Source: CAYSRM01 sp964475205 (GTDB taxonomy: Bacteria; Verrucomicrobiota; Kiritimatiellia; UBA8416; CAYSRM01). From it: a stretch of DNA of 64,000 nt. Under the pieces are notes generated by a model. It saw nothing but the letters and a program-made list of their open reading frames with translations. It was not told the origin of the DNA and searched no databases. The stretch is from positions 1 to 64,000 of the forward strand of contig CAYYVQ010000011.1 of NCBI GenBank assembly GCA_964475205.1, given 5' to 3'. Shown here piece by piece: positions 7,951 through 17,000 of the stretch (the stretch's first letter is position 1; every line of letters starts with the position of its first letter). Both the position numbers and the translations under genes were made by a program.

Positions 7951-9399
7951 GTGCACAAAGGTCAACCTATTAGTATGAACGAAAAAGCAGTAATAAGTCG
8001 CGATAAAGAAGCAAAGGAAGACACGGAAGGTATGGCGGAGGGTGTGGTCTTATCGGTCCGAAATGTCTCGAAGAAATTCTGCAAAAACCTTCGTCGTTCT
8101 ATGTGGTACGGGATACAGGATTTGAGCAAAAACCTTGTAGGTATTGGTTCAAATACTGAGACAGAAGTCCTAGAGAAGACTGAAGACGGAATACTGAAGG
8201 CTGAAGACTTTTCAGGAGAATTCGCCTCCGGTCAGTCTGGCAACAAAGGTCTTCAGTCTTCAGTCTCTAGTCTTCAGTCGCCGTTGCGTCGTGACGAATT
8301 CTGGGCGCTCCAGGACATCTCGTTTGACTTGCGGCGGGGAGAGTGCCTGGGGCTCATTGGGCGGAATGGGTGTGGGAAGACTACGCTTTTGCGATTGATT
8401 GCGGGGATTTTTCCGCCGGATGGGGGAGAGATTGCGATTCGGGGGCGGGTGGGGGCGTTGATTGCGCTGGGGGCGGGTTTTCATCCGCATATGACCGGGC
8501 GCGAGAATGTGTACTTGAACGGGGCGATCCTGGGACTGCATAAGCACGAGATTGATGCGCAATTTGATGAAATCGTCGACTTCGCTGAAATCGGCGAATT
8601 CATCGATGCCCCGGTCAGCACGTATTCGTCGGGAATGCGAGTGCGGTTGGGTTTTGCCGTATCAACGGCAATCAAACCTGATTTGCTCTTAATTGATGAA
8701 ATCCTTGCTGTTGGAGATGTTGGCTTCCGTTCAAAATGCTATGCAGCGATTTCTGATGTATTGTCTAATTCCGCTGTGGTTTTTGTCTCGCACCAGATGT
8801 CCACGGTAGCGCGCATCTGTCAGCGCGTTTTGGTTCTGAAGGATGGCGTTGTGGCTTTTGACGGCGATACCACAAAGGGTGTTGAGCTGTATAATGATAT
8901 GTTTGGAAATGCTGATTTTGAGACTAAGCAACTAGGCACAGGTGAAGCTGAGATCACGAATTTACACTTACGGCAAGGAAATATCATAGATCCTGACGTT
9001 GTCCGTTTTGGCGAAAGTGCCGCAATTGAATTTGATCTACGGGTGGCGCCGCAGTATGAGGCATTTCTCATTTCTATTTCCTTTATGGACCAAAGTGGGC
9101 AGCTCACGGCGCAACTGCATTCAGGCTATAACGGCATATCATTCTTCAGTAATGGAGATCTCCTTCATATGGAAGTTAAAATTCCGGTCCTGAACTTCAA
9201 CCCCGGCAAGCATGCATTCGGCGTTATTGTCTTTGATTCAGCAAATGTACGGCATTTATGCTGGGTCTATGCTGCTAAGAGTTTCAAGGTTACTGGTGGC
9301 TTTGTGGGCAGTGCCCCCGTGCAGATGGTCGGGAATTGGAAGGCGACTAGCTCTATGAGCCGCGAAAGTCGATCTGTAACATGGAAGGACCCTGTTTGA
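7951..9399 (+). CDS. wzt: ABC exporter ATPase with carbohydrate-binding tail (Wzt-like)
   Basis: 482 residues from the GTG at 7951; ATGs at 7975 and 8032 are alternatives, and the conserved part begins at the latter (VVLSVRNVSKKF). Walker A is GRNGCGKTT (about 8362-8388), the signature is YSSGMRVRLGF and Walker B is LLLIDE. The last 170 residues form a Wzt-type C-terminal beta domain that binds the O-antigen end (ITNLHLRQG ... VRFGES). It energises the Wzm permease. Odd: between the N-terminal strand and the FWALQDISF region, where relatives have a short linker, about 45 residues are encoded by a palindromic repeat (8178-8279). The element at 7765-7945 ends six bases before the GTG. Confidence 0.85.
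   Translation: MHKGQPISMNEKAVISRDKEAKEDTEGMAEGVVLSVRNVSKKFCKNLRRSMWYGIQDLSKNLVGIGSNTETEVLEKTEDGILKAEDFSGEFASGQSGNKGLQSSVSSLQSPLRRDEFWALQDISFDLRRGECLGLIGRNGCGKTTLLRLIAGIFPPDGGEIAIRGRVGALIALGAGFHPHMTGRENVYLNGAILGLHKHEIDAQFDEIVDFAEIGEFIDAPVSTYSSGMRVRLGFAVSTAIKPDLLLIDEILAVGDVGFRSKCYAAISDVLSNSAVVFVSHQMSTVARICQRVLVLKDGVVAFDGDTTKGVELYNDMFGNADFETKQLGTGEAEITNLHLRQGNIIDPDVVRFGESAAIEFDLRVAPQYEAFLISISFMDQSGQLTAQLHSGYNGISFFSNGDLLHMEVKIPVLNFNPGKHAFGVIVFDSANVRHLCWVYAAKSFKVTGGFVGSAPVQMVGNWKATSSMSRESRSVTWKDPV
8178..8279. repeat. palindromic gactgaagac-type repeat inside wzt
   Basis: Arms 8178-8208 and 8249-8279 are inverted copies about 31 bases long with roughly 26 matches, built from the unit gactgaagac / gtcttcagtc. 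The stretch is translated in frame in wzt and gives a low-complexity linker before the P-loop. It looks like an intragenic insertion of a small repeat that kept the frame. Confidence 0.65.
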
Positions 9400-10811
9400 T
9401 GAAAGTTGCGTTGCATGTTGCGCAGTATCCCGGTGAACCTCTGACTATGACGTCGTTAGGGGTAGGCTATTTATACAGTTATCTTCAGCAAAATTTTAAG
9501 GGATGTGATCTGCATCTGAAAATAGTTTCCGATGTTGATGAGACAATCTCTTTTCGACCAGACGTAATTGGAGTTGGTGCAGTCAGTCAGGTTATTGGTG
9601 AGGCTAAACGGTTTGCCCAAGCATGTAAGGCCGAACTTGGGTGCATTACGATATTGGGAGGCTATCATATAACAGCCTTGCCTGAGTTACTGCCTGATGA
9701 ATTTGATTTTGGTGTTGTCGGGGAGGGCGAGGAGACATTACTGGAACTGCTCACTGCCCTAGAGAATGGTAATCCTTCTTTAGATATTCTGGAAAATATA
9801 TCCGGCATTGTTTTTCGCACAGGCAATCAGATTCGAGTGAGCGCGCCGCGAAGCTTTATTACATCGCTAGACTCGCTTCCGCAACCATATCGTCTTTCTG
9901 GGATGGAAAAAGATGCTCCAGTATTTACATCAAGGGGATGTCCTTATAAGTGTACGTTCTGTGCCTCTCACTGTTTTTGGGGAGATAAATATAGATTGAG
10001 AAGTGCAGATTCCGTGATTCGCGAAATTCAATCTTTAGTTGAAAAATCGAAGGTGAAAGAAATAGCAATTCTTGATGATCTATGGATGGCGAATAAAGAG
10101 AGGTTTAGGCAGATTGCCAATAAGCTCATAGAGCTAAAAATACCCGAAAAGGTGACGTTTCGAGGTTTCTGTCGCTCGAATATGGTTGATGATGCAGATA
10201 TTGTTCTTTTGAAACGTTTGAATTATCGATTTATTCGGTTTGGCGCAGAAACAGGTTCGGATCGTTTGCTTTCTAAACTTAAGGGTAAAGGCATAACAAT
10301 TGGACACCATCAACGGCTTATTGATATGTGTGCGAAGCACTCTATCCCTTGTGCGGGATCTTTCATGTTTGGATCGCCGGATGAGACGGAAGAAGATATA
10401 GAAGAGACAATGGGCTTTCTCCGCAAGAACCGAGAAAAGCTATTCATTAACGGCTTTTATTTATTTAACCCGATTCCGGGGACTGAATTATGGCGTCGGC
10501 TCGAGGCAGATGGTGTGGTCGATGCTAACGTTAGGTTTGATAAGTTCCAACTTGACATGAATCGCAGCAGTTTCAATTGGGATGATTTGTATTATTGGAA
10601 CGAAAAGAATGTGCCGCTTGTGAGATTTAAAGAATACATGATGCAAATTAGATCCGAGTTTATGTGCAGTTCCAAAAAGGTGCAGACACGGAATTCAGGA
10701 GTGCGTGAACGCACTTTTAAAATGTGTCGTAGAATAGTTTGGAAGATTCAGAGCGCCTGCTCTAGCAAATATTCTTTGAGTCTGTTACTACTAGGAATGC
10801 CCCTTGAATAG
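9399..10811 (+). CDS. B12-binding radical SAM protein
   Basis: 470 residues from the ATG at 9399, which overlaps the wzt stop by one base (TGATG). Residues 1-140 form a cobalamin-binding Rossmann domain (GGYHITALPELLPDEFDF then GVVGEGEETL). The radical SAM core starts with TSRGCPYKCTFCASHC at about residue 180, giving the CxxxCxxC cluster ligands. Such proteins do methylations or rearrangements on sugars, lipids or antibiotics; the position behind the exporter suggests a sugar or lipid-carrier substrate. The specific reaction cannot be read from the sequence. Codon use is more AT-rich from here to about 20.9 kb than in the flanks, by eye. Confidence 0.8.
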   Translation: MKVALHVAQYPGEPLTMTSLGVGYLYSYLQQNFKGCDLHLKIVSDVDETISFRPDVIGVGAVSQVIGEAKRFAQACKAELGCITILGGYHITALPELLPDEFDFGVVGEGEETLLELLTALENGNPSLDILENISGIVFRTGNQIRVSAPRSFITSLDSLPQPYRLSGMEKDAPVFTSRGCPYKCTFCASHCFWGDKYRLRSADSVIREIQSLVEKSKVKEIAILDDLWMANKERFRQIANKLIELKIPEKVTFRGFCRSNMVDDADIVLLKRLNYRFIRFGAETGSDRLLSKLKGKGITIGHHQRLIDMCAKHSIPCAGSFMFGSPDETEEDIEETMGFLRKNREKLFINGFYLFNPIPGTELWRRLEADGVVDANVRFDKFQLDMNRSSFNWDDLYYWNEKNVPLVRFKEYMMQIRSEFMCSSKKVQTRNSGVRERTFKMCRRIVWKIQSACSSKYSLSLLLLGMPLE

Positions 10812-10842
10812 CAGTCTAGGGTAATCCGAAAAGGAGTCTTTT

Positions 10843-11760
10843 TTGGATAACGTAAAGAAAGAGTTGGTTTCTTGCGCATTATGCAATGGTGCGTGTTTTC
10901 GCATATATAAAATGGGACCGTATGACATTTTTCAGTGCCGTAAGTGTGGCACTGGGCGTGTAGAGCCTTTTCCTTCGGAGGCTGAACTCAAGGCATTTTA
11001 TGATGGATTTCATGCCAGTCTGTCTGTTGATTCAATTCTCCATAAATTGCCAATCGCCAAACTACTGCTTGAAAATCTTGATGTTCGTGGTGAAGGGCTG
11101 CGTTTTCTTGATGTGGGTGGGGGTAGTGGTCTTTTCTCGAAGGCTTTTGAAGAATACGGCTTTGGTAAGAGCACGTATGTCGATCTGGACCCTAAAGCCT
11201 GTGCATTTGTGAAGGATGAATTAGGCGTTGAGAACGTTTTGCACACGGATGTGCTTAAACTGACGGATGCCGCCCTTCCTCCATTTGATCTGATCTACAG
11301 TCGGCATTTAATTGAGCATTTAACGGATCCGTTGGGGTTCATTGAGGATTTGCTTAAGCTCAAGGCCGAGGGTGGCAAAGTCGTGATCCAATGCCCGAAC
11401 GGTGATTCGTTGGAATACCTTGCGTATTATTGGTCGAATCTGAAGAATCGCTACTACAAGATCAAGCAGGCAAGTGGCTACAGCAAGTATAGAATTTTAT
11501 GGATTTGGCTGACTGGCGGTATCCTGCACGGAATTGACCCGCCTCGTCATCTATGGGCATTCAGTCGAAAAGGCATTCGAATCTGGGCTAAGAAGAAGAT
11601 CTATGACGTCGATGTCTTTACAACCGACTTAGGTGATACGGCTTTTTCATCAGGTTACTCTCCACGCCGGAGGTTACGCGAAAGAATTATGGATGCGTTC
11701 GGGCGGCTTTGTGTCGCAAAAATTCGCGGTGGCACCCACCTTGTTGCTGTATTCCGGTGA
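10843..11760 (+). CDS. class I SAM methyltransferase with N-terminal zinc-ribbon-like motif
   Basis: 305 residues starting at TTG (10843), chosen because AAGGAG sits six bases upstream (10831-10836) and no ATG fits. Residues 7-40 contain two CxxC pairs (CALC and CRKC), a small metal-binding unit common in sugar C-methyltransferase-like proteins. The SAM site is FLDVGGGSGLFSKAF at about residues 87-101, with DLIYSRHLIEHL later. It probably methylates a sugar or nucleotide sugar of the exported glycan. It is followed after 15 bases by the FrhB fusion gene. Confidence 0.8.
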   Translation: MDNVKKELVSCALCNGACFRIYKMGPYDIFQCRKCGTGRVEPFPSEAELKAFYDGFHASLSVDSILHKLPIAKLLLENLDVRGEGLRFLDVGGGSGLFSKAFEEYGFGKSTYVDLDPKACAFVKDELGVENVLHTDVLKLTDAALPPFDLIYSRHLIEHLTDPLGFIEDLLKLKAEGGKVVIQCPNGDSLEYLAYYWSNLKNRYYKIKQASGYSKYRILWIWLTGGILHGIDPPRHLWAFSRKGIRIWAKKKIYDVDVFTTDLGDTAFSSGYSPRRRLRERIMDAFGRLCVAKIRGGTHLVAVFR

Positions 11761-11775
11761 TCATATAAAAATAAC

Positions 11776-14622
11776 ATGGATACGAAAAATTCTAATCAGC
11801 ATTTAATCGACCCTAGCTTGTGTACTCGTTGTGGTGCGTGCTTTGCCGCAGACAGGTCGGGTGTTTTGACAAAGGATGGTGATGGGTATCCGGTCATTAC
11901 AGGTGGCAATTCGACTGAACTCGAGCCGCTTAGAACCCTTTGCACAGGGTGGCGCTGGCCCTATCGGGAGCTAATGGATCAATTGCATGGTTCAGATGTG
12001 CCTTATGAGCCATCAACACCGGATATAGGACATCACCTGAGCGTCGGCATTGCCTATTCAACATCAAAAGAAGCTATTGAGAAGGGCCAAAGCGGAGGTG
12101 TGACCACCACGCTCCTTCGGATGGGGCTGGAGTTAGGGTGCTTTGATGCCTGCCTAGGCGTGGTTCGTGCGAGTGCGGACGACGGTAATCCCTTTTGTGC
12201 GGAACCTAAGATCGCCGCTAAACCGGAAGATGTTGATTTATTCGCGGGATCCAAATATGTGATTTGCTCGTCGCTGGAGATGCTTCCTGAGCTTGCTGCT
12301 GGCGGAAGATCCTTTTGCATGGCGTTGTTGCCGTGTCAGACGGCTGGGTTTCACCACTTAGGAAAGACTGAACGCAACGAGTATTTGGAGCAATGCAAGC
12401 TGATCATCGGCCCATTTTGTGGGCTGAATATGAATTGGCAGGCTGGAAAAGAGCTGGTCGAAGCGATGGGGCTTGATCCAGCCGAAGTCAAACGATTTGC
12501 CAATCGGGGTGGAAAGTTTCCGGGCGTTACTACGGTCGAGATGACCGATGGTTCAACACACTACCTAGACCGTACGGCACACAGAGCGCTTTATCGGATG
12601 TTTTCTCCAGATCGGTGTTACACATGCACGGATTACGGAAATGAGCTAGCAGATATTTCCGTTGCAGATGTATGGATGAAGAATCAAGAGGGCTATGCAT
12701 ATCCAGATGGTGCAGCTTGGTTAATTGCGAGAACTCCGAGAGGTCAGCAATTTATTGATTTGGCTACTGAGAAAAACTATCTGGAATATACAAAGGTAAA
12801 AGACAGCAAATGCATTGAAAACTGGCGTGGAGCATTTGAGTATCGCAAGGTCCGCGCATTTAACAGAATCCATCAATATGCCAAGGCTGGTATACCCGTT
12901 CCTGAGCATGATTTCCCTGTGCCGGTTTACAATGAGCATTATCGTAAGGCTGATGATGTTGAGATGGCTTGCCGCCGTTTTTTTGGGAATCGCGTTATAC
13001 GTAAGCTTTTTCTGCGCTGGTGGGTGCGTGCCGCGCGTGCCGTCCGTGCGGATGGGAAGTGTATGCGATTTGAGCGCCGGATGTTTGAAATATTGCGTAC
13101 GAAAGTGTTTACTCATCAATGTGATGTGGTGTATTTACGCCAACTTCCGTGGATGCTCACGAAATATTTCACGGCAGATGTGATTGCCAAGGTTAAGCGT
13201 ATTACACCAAAACCCTTAGGTTATGTCGCTAAAGCATTCCTGTTTTGCGTTCGCCATCCGAACCGTGCGATGAAGAAATTATTAATGATGACAGGGCTAC
13301 GTCGTCCGCTTTTCGTAAAAATAGGGCACAGCGAGGATCTGAAGCGGGTTTTGATTGCGGGGGGGTATGGTTATGGCAATACGGGGGATGAGGCGCAGCT
13401 TGGGGCAAATCTGAAACTGTGGGCTGAGGCAGCACCGGAAGCCGAAGCGATTGTGCTTTCGCCGAATCCGGCCTATACGGAGGAGCAACATGGCGTGAAG
13501 GCTGTGGCTGCGTCGCGGGTGGTGTTTTTTGATTCAAACCGGAAGCCTTATTATGGTGCTTCAAACAGGCGTTTTGAAAAGACATTCTGGCGGATCAAGC
13601 GGCGATTGATGCTGGCGGCCAGCTGCATGCAATATGGTCTGCCGCTCTTTACGGTCAGTAAGCACGAAGCCGACTTTCTGGAACTATTGAGCAGTGCATC
13701 GGTATTGCATTTGTCCGGTGGGGGGTATTTGACGGGGATGACGCGGAGTCGGCTCTGGGATCATATGCTGCTGCTGCGATTGTGCAAGGTGCTAGGGGTG
13801 CGAACAATACTCACGGGGCACACGATTGGTATATTTAAGTCGCGTGCGGACCGCAAGCTCGCCAGATGGGGGTTGTCCTGTGCCGAGAGTATAACCGTCC
13901 GCGATCGCAACGAATCAATAAAGGCGCTAGCAGAAATCGGCATTACTGGCGACCATATCCAGGAACGGTTTGATGATGCGCTCTTCTGTGACCAGATTGA
14001 TGGCAAGCAGGCGTGGGAATATCTGGATGTATCAGGGCTTGATGCTTCAAAACCTTATGCAGCAGTCAGTTTTCATTATTGGGGGCAGGATAAGGCCTTG
14101 TCGGAAAGACTGGTGTCGCGATTCGCAGAATTATGTGATTACTTGGTTGGCGAGCATGGATTGCAGGTTCTGTTTGTGCCTATGGTGAAAAGCGATGAGC
14201 GCGCAATACAAGATTGTATGCGAGCGATGAAAGAACCAGCCAGGATGCTGCAATACGAATACGATTACAAGGTGGTAAAGGGAGTCATAGGTGGGGCTCG
14301 GATCTGCCTGGCGATGAAACACCATCCAATCGTTTTTGCCATGGCCAATGCCGTGCCCACAATCGGCGTCGCCGTGGATGACTACTACCTCCATAAGAAC
14401 CGCGGCGCACTGGCTTTGTTTGGGATGGATGAGTGGATGTTGAGTTCTTTCACAATATTTGGAGAAACTGCTGAGAACATGATAGTCGATATTCTACAGC
14501 AACATTACAATATTAAGAGAGGTGTTAAAGAGTGCATCGCAGGAATATGCGACGCCGTCTCCGGTTGCAAGAAATTTGCCGAGGTAATGTACTCTTGTGT
14601 TTTGACGGAAAAACAGGATTGA
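11776..14622 (+). CDS. FrhB-type flavo-iron-sulfur domain fused to polysaccharide pyruvyl transferase
   Basis: 948 residues in two parts. Residues 1 to about 400 match the coenzyme F420 hydrogenase/dehydrogenase beta-subunit family: an N-terminal LCTRCGACF iron-sulfur motif, QSGGVTT, LLPCQTAG, and CYTCTDYGNELADISVADVW. Residues about 520-900 match polysaccharide pyruvyl transferases (CsaB/WcaK type): RVLIAGGYGYGNTGDEAQ, LHLSGGGYL, and a C-terminal KHHPIVFAMANAVP. A helical, basic linker joins them. The two families are often neighbours in exopolysaccharide loci; here they are one polypeptide. The second part should add pyruvyl ketals to a sugar; the role of the redox part is not established. 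Confidence 0.8.
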   Translation: MDTKNSNQHLIDPSLCTRCGACFAADRSGVLTKDGDGYPVITGGNSTELEPLRTLCTGWRWPYRELMDQLHGSDVPYEPSTPDIGHHLSVGIAYSTSKEAIEKGQSGGVTTTLLRMGLELGCFDACLGVVRASADDGNPFCAEPKIAAKPEDVDLFAGSKYVICSSLEMLPELAAGGRSFCMALLPCQTAGFHHLGKTERNEYLEQCKLIIGPFCGLNMNWQAGKELVEAMGLDPAEVKRFANRGGKFPGVTTVEMTDGSTHYLDRTAHRALYRMFSPDRCYTCTDYGNELADISVADVWMKNQEGYAYPDGAAWLIARTPRGQQFIDLATEKNYLEYTKVKDSKCIENWRGAFEYRKVRAFNRIHQYAKAGIPVPEHDFPVPVYNEHYRKADDVEMACRRFFGNRVIRKLFLRWWVRAARAVRADGKCMRFERRMFEILRTKVFTHQCDVVYLRQLPWMLTKYFTADVIAKVKRITPKPLGYVAKAFLFCVRHPNRAMKKLLMMTGLRRPLFVKIGHSEDLKRVLIAGGYGYGNTGDEAQLGANLKLWAEAAPEAEAIVLSPNPAYTEEQHGVKAVAASRVVFFDSNRKPYYGASNRRFEKTFWRIKRRLMLAASCMQYGLPLFTVSKHEADFLELLSSASVLHLSGGGYLTGMTRSRLWDHMLLLRLCKVLGVRTILTGHTIGIFKSRADRKLARWGLSCAESITVRDRNESIKALAEIGITGDHIQERFDDALFCDQIDGKQAWEYLDVSGLDASKPYAAVSFHYWGQDKALSERLVSRFAELCDYLVGEHGLQVLFVPMVKSDERAIQDCMRAMKEPARMLQYEYDYKVVKGVIGGARICLAMKHHPIVFAMANAVPTIGVAVDDYYLHKNRGALALFGMDEWMLSSFTIFGETAENMIVDILQQHYNIKRGVKECIAGICDAVSGCKKFAEVMYSCVLTEKQD

Positions 14623-14630
14623 GCACACTC

Positions 14631-15413
14631 ATGAGAGTCTTGAAAAAAATCTTGAATATAATGCTCAAAGGCGAGGTAAATCAAGTACCTGCCGATCAAA
14701 TGTCAAAGGTCTATTTTTGCCATGTTCCCAAATGTGCTGGCAGTGCCATCACATCTGCCTTGTATAAAGGTTTGTACAGGGGATACCGCGTATCTAGGTT
14801 CGGCATCGATCTTCTTGCCAGTTCCCGCTGTGCGGATGCAGTAGATTTTGACATGATGGATGTTAGAAAAGTAATACTGGCCTATAATTTGTCGCTCTCT
14901 CATAATCATTTTGGGGCTGCGCACTGCTTTTGTCCTCCTAACATAATCGCAACTTTTGAAAACACATGGAATTTTGTCACTATTTTGCGTGATCCTGTTG
15001 AACGTTGGATATCTGAGTATGTTTACAATCGTTACAAGAACGATACACTATGGGGCAAGAGCAATCTCGATATTGAGGAATACTTGAGATCATATAAAGG
15101 GAGGAAATCCGGGCAATCCTACCTTTACTATTTTTCTTCTATCTCTAATGCGAGTTGTCCAGCAAAGACCATATCACAGTATGAGTAAGAAGCTATTGCG
15201 AGTTTAAAAAGAATCAGTGTGGTCGGAAAAGTTGAGCACCTTGGTGAGTGGCAATCAAGAGTTGAAGATAAGTTTAAGATCAACCTGTCAATCAAGCAAA
15301 CGAATCGAAGTCCAAACCATTCGGTAAAAGAGTCTATTTACAGCAATAAAATAATTATGGAGCGAATTAGGATGCTTTGCAGCTCTGATATTCAGATCTA
15401 CAATGGGATATGA
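14631..15413 (+). pseudogene. sulfotransferase interrupted by an in-frame TAA
   Basis: The ATG at 14631 follows the fusion gene by eight bases. The P-loop that binds PAPS is VYFCHVPKCAGSAITSALY (about residues 24-42) and the 3'-phosphate motif is ILRDPVERWISEYVYN. The frame stops at a TAA at 15186-15188 (codon 186), but the very next codons in the same frame continue as recognisable sulfotransferase tail (EAIASLKRISVVGKVEHL ... INLSIKQTNRSPN) to a TGA at 15411. So one nonsense codon splits an otherwise intact gene of about 260 codons. It is a recent pseudogene, a sequencing error or a readthrough case; the first is most likely. Confidence 0.75.
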
Positions 15414-15536
15414 GGGAAAGGAATGTCCTTTTCATGTTAAAATTCTTTCTCTGAACGCTATATAGTGGCTGCACGCAGCACTGCTGTATGCAGAGTTTTG
15501 TATATTAGACAGTATATTGGTATGGGTTTTATACAT

Positions 15537-17000
15537 ATGAAGCAATTTATCCTTGGTATTTTCGAGCGAGTTGGCCTTCGCCGCCGGATTATGTATTTGT
15601 CGTACATCAATTGGGAGCAGGTCGATTGGAATGCAATATTCAAGGCGAATGTCTGGATGAGAATCCTGTATGCGTTTGACGAGGTTAGACTCGATGTATT
15701 GTTTAAACGCGGGGATGCTGAGGCTGCTAACGCTATTGCCGCATCTGTCAATGTAGAGAATTACGGATCCATCAGTTATGATGGATTCTATTTATGGGCA
15801 TTATCAAAAACTGCCATTTTAGGCGCTTTACAACGAACTGTTGTTGGCGAAATCTCTGAAACAGAATTAGAGATTATCCGGCATTTCTATCGGCAAACTG
15901 TTTTGTGCCTGACGGGGGCGCAGAAAATTATGGACGAGCGGAGCCCGAGTGTTCTACTGGCTTGCCAAGGTTGCCCACATGTTATCCGGCCAGTTGTCGA
16001 AGAGGCACGTCGTCGGGGTATGATTACTGTCGCAGCAGAAGGATCGTTTCATAAAGATTACTTTTATTGTGATAATCTGACGGGAATGATAATCAACCGC
16101 CATTCTGGGTCACGTGTACTGGGGGACTGGTTGCCAACGCGTGTGCTTACAGATGCGCAGCGACAGGAAGTTCGCCGGTTTGTGGCGACACTTGGCCAAT
16201 CAAAACGCAAGCAGCATTTGACTGATGGTATTAGGTCTGCGGAGGAGATCAGGCAGTTTTTGAAAATTCCGGAAGATCGAAAAATTGCCGTGTTTATCGG
16301 TCAAGTTATGACAGACGCTTCGATTATCATGGATTCGCCAATTTTTCCTGATCCACTCGATTTGATTAATAGAACCGTTCGGTTCTTTGAATCCAAGCCA
16401 GATTGGATTCTCGTGATAAGGCTTCATCCGAAGGAAAGTACAGGAGGTTTCCGGGTTGCAAATGATAAAATATGGACAGATTTAGGGATGCCTATTGTCA
16501 ATGGTTTTCTTTTGTATAATGATGCAACTTTAAAACGGATTCAAAGCTTGAACTTACAGGAAAATGAATGCGTGCGTATCGTTGCCGGGCAAGATGTGAA
16601 TACGTCTGCTCTTCTGGATATGGCAGACATGGGAATTACATGTAATAGTCAGGCGGGCTTTGAAATGATTTTGCGGTACAAGTCTGTTGTTGTGGCAGGG
16701 GATGCTTTTTATGCGCGGAAAGGATTTAGTTTTGATGTTGGTCATGAAAGTGCGTTGGAGGGGGCTTTGGACTATGCTGTTAGCCATCCAGTGATGTCGG
16801 TTGCTTGCAAGATGAAGGTTGATCGATTTTTATACTATTTGGTGAATACGTGCCTTTTCTCACGGGCATTGAATGGAAAATGTGAGCGTCTGCTTTTGCT
16901 TTTTGAAGGGGGATGTTCGCTCGGGTTGCGGAATCGCCTGTTGCAGCGTGCTCTTCAAAACGTGAGGTCGGATACATCATTGCATCAGGATGTTGAATGA
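15537..17000 (+). CDS. capsule-biosynthesis-like glycosyltransferase protein
   Basis: 487 residues from the ATG at 15537; a GTG at 15465 would add 24 residues of unlikely composition. No transmembrane segments. The C-terminal half has a GT-B look with AVFIGQVMTDASI, a long helix, WILVIRLHPKES (about residues 310-321) and a late TCNSQAGFEMI, the pattern of capsule polysaccharide biosynthesis (KpsC/KpsS-like) proteins, where the HPKE lysine and the SxxGFE motif contact the nucleotide sugar. Likely a cytoplasmic glycosyltransferase of the locus. Its stop overlaps the next start by four bases (ATGA). Confidence 0.65.
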   Translation: MKQFILGIFERVGLRRRIMYLSYINWEQVDWNAIFKANVWMRILYAFDEVRLDVLFKRGDAEAANAIAASVNVENYGSISYDGFYLWALSKTAILGALQRTVVGEISETELEIIRHFYRQTVLCLTGAQKIMDERSPSVLLACQGCPHVIRPVVEEARRRGMITVAAEGSFHKDYFYCDNLTGMIINRHSGSRVLGDWLPTRVLTDAQRQEVRRFVATLGQSKRKQHLTDGIRSAEEIRQFLKIPEDRKIAVFIGQVMTDASIIMDSPIFPDPLDLINRTVRFFESKPDWILVIRLHPKESTGGFRVANDKIWTDLGMPIVNGFLLYNDATLKRIQSLNLQENECVRIVAGQDVNTSALLDMADMGITCNSQAGFEMILRYKSVVVAGDAFYARKGFSFDVGHESALEGALDYAVSHPVMSVACKMKVDRFLYYLVNTCLFSRALNGKCERLLLLFEGGCSLGLRNRLLQRALQNVRSDTSLHQDVE

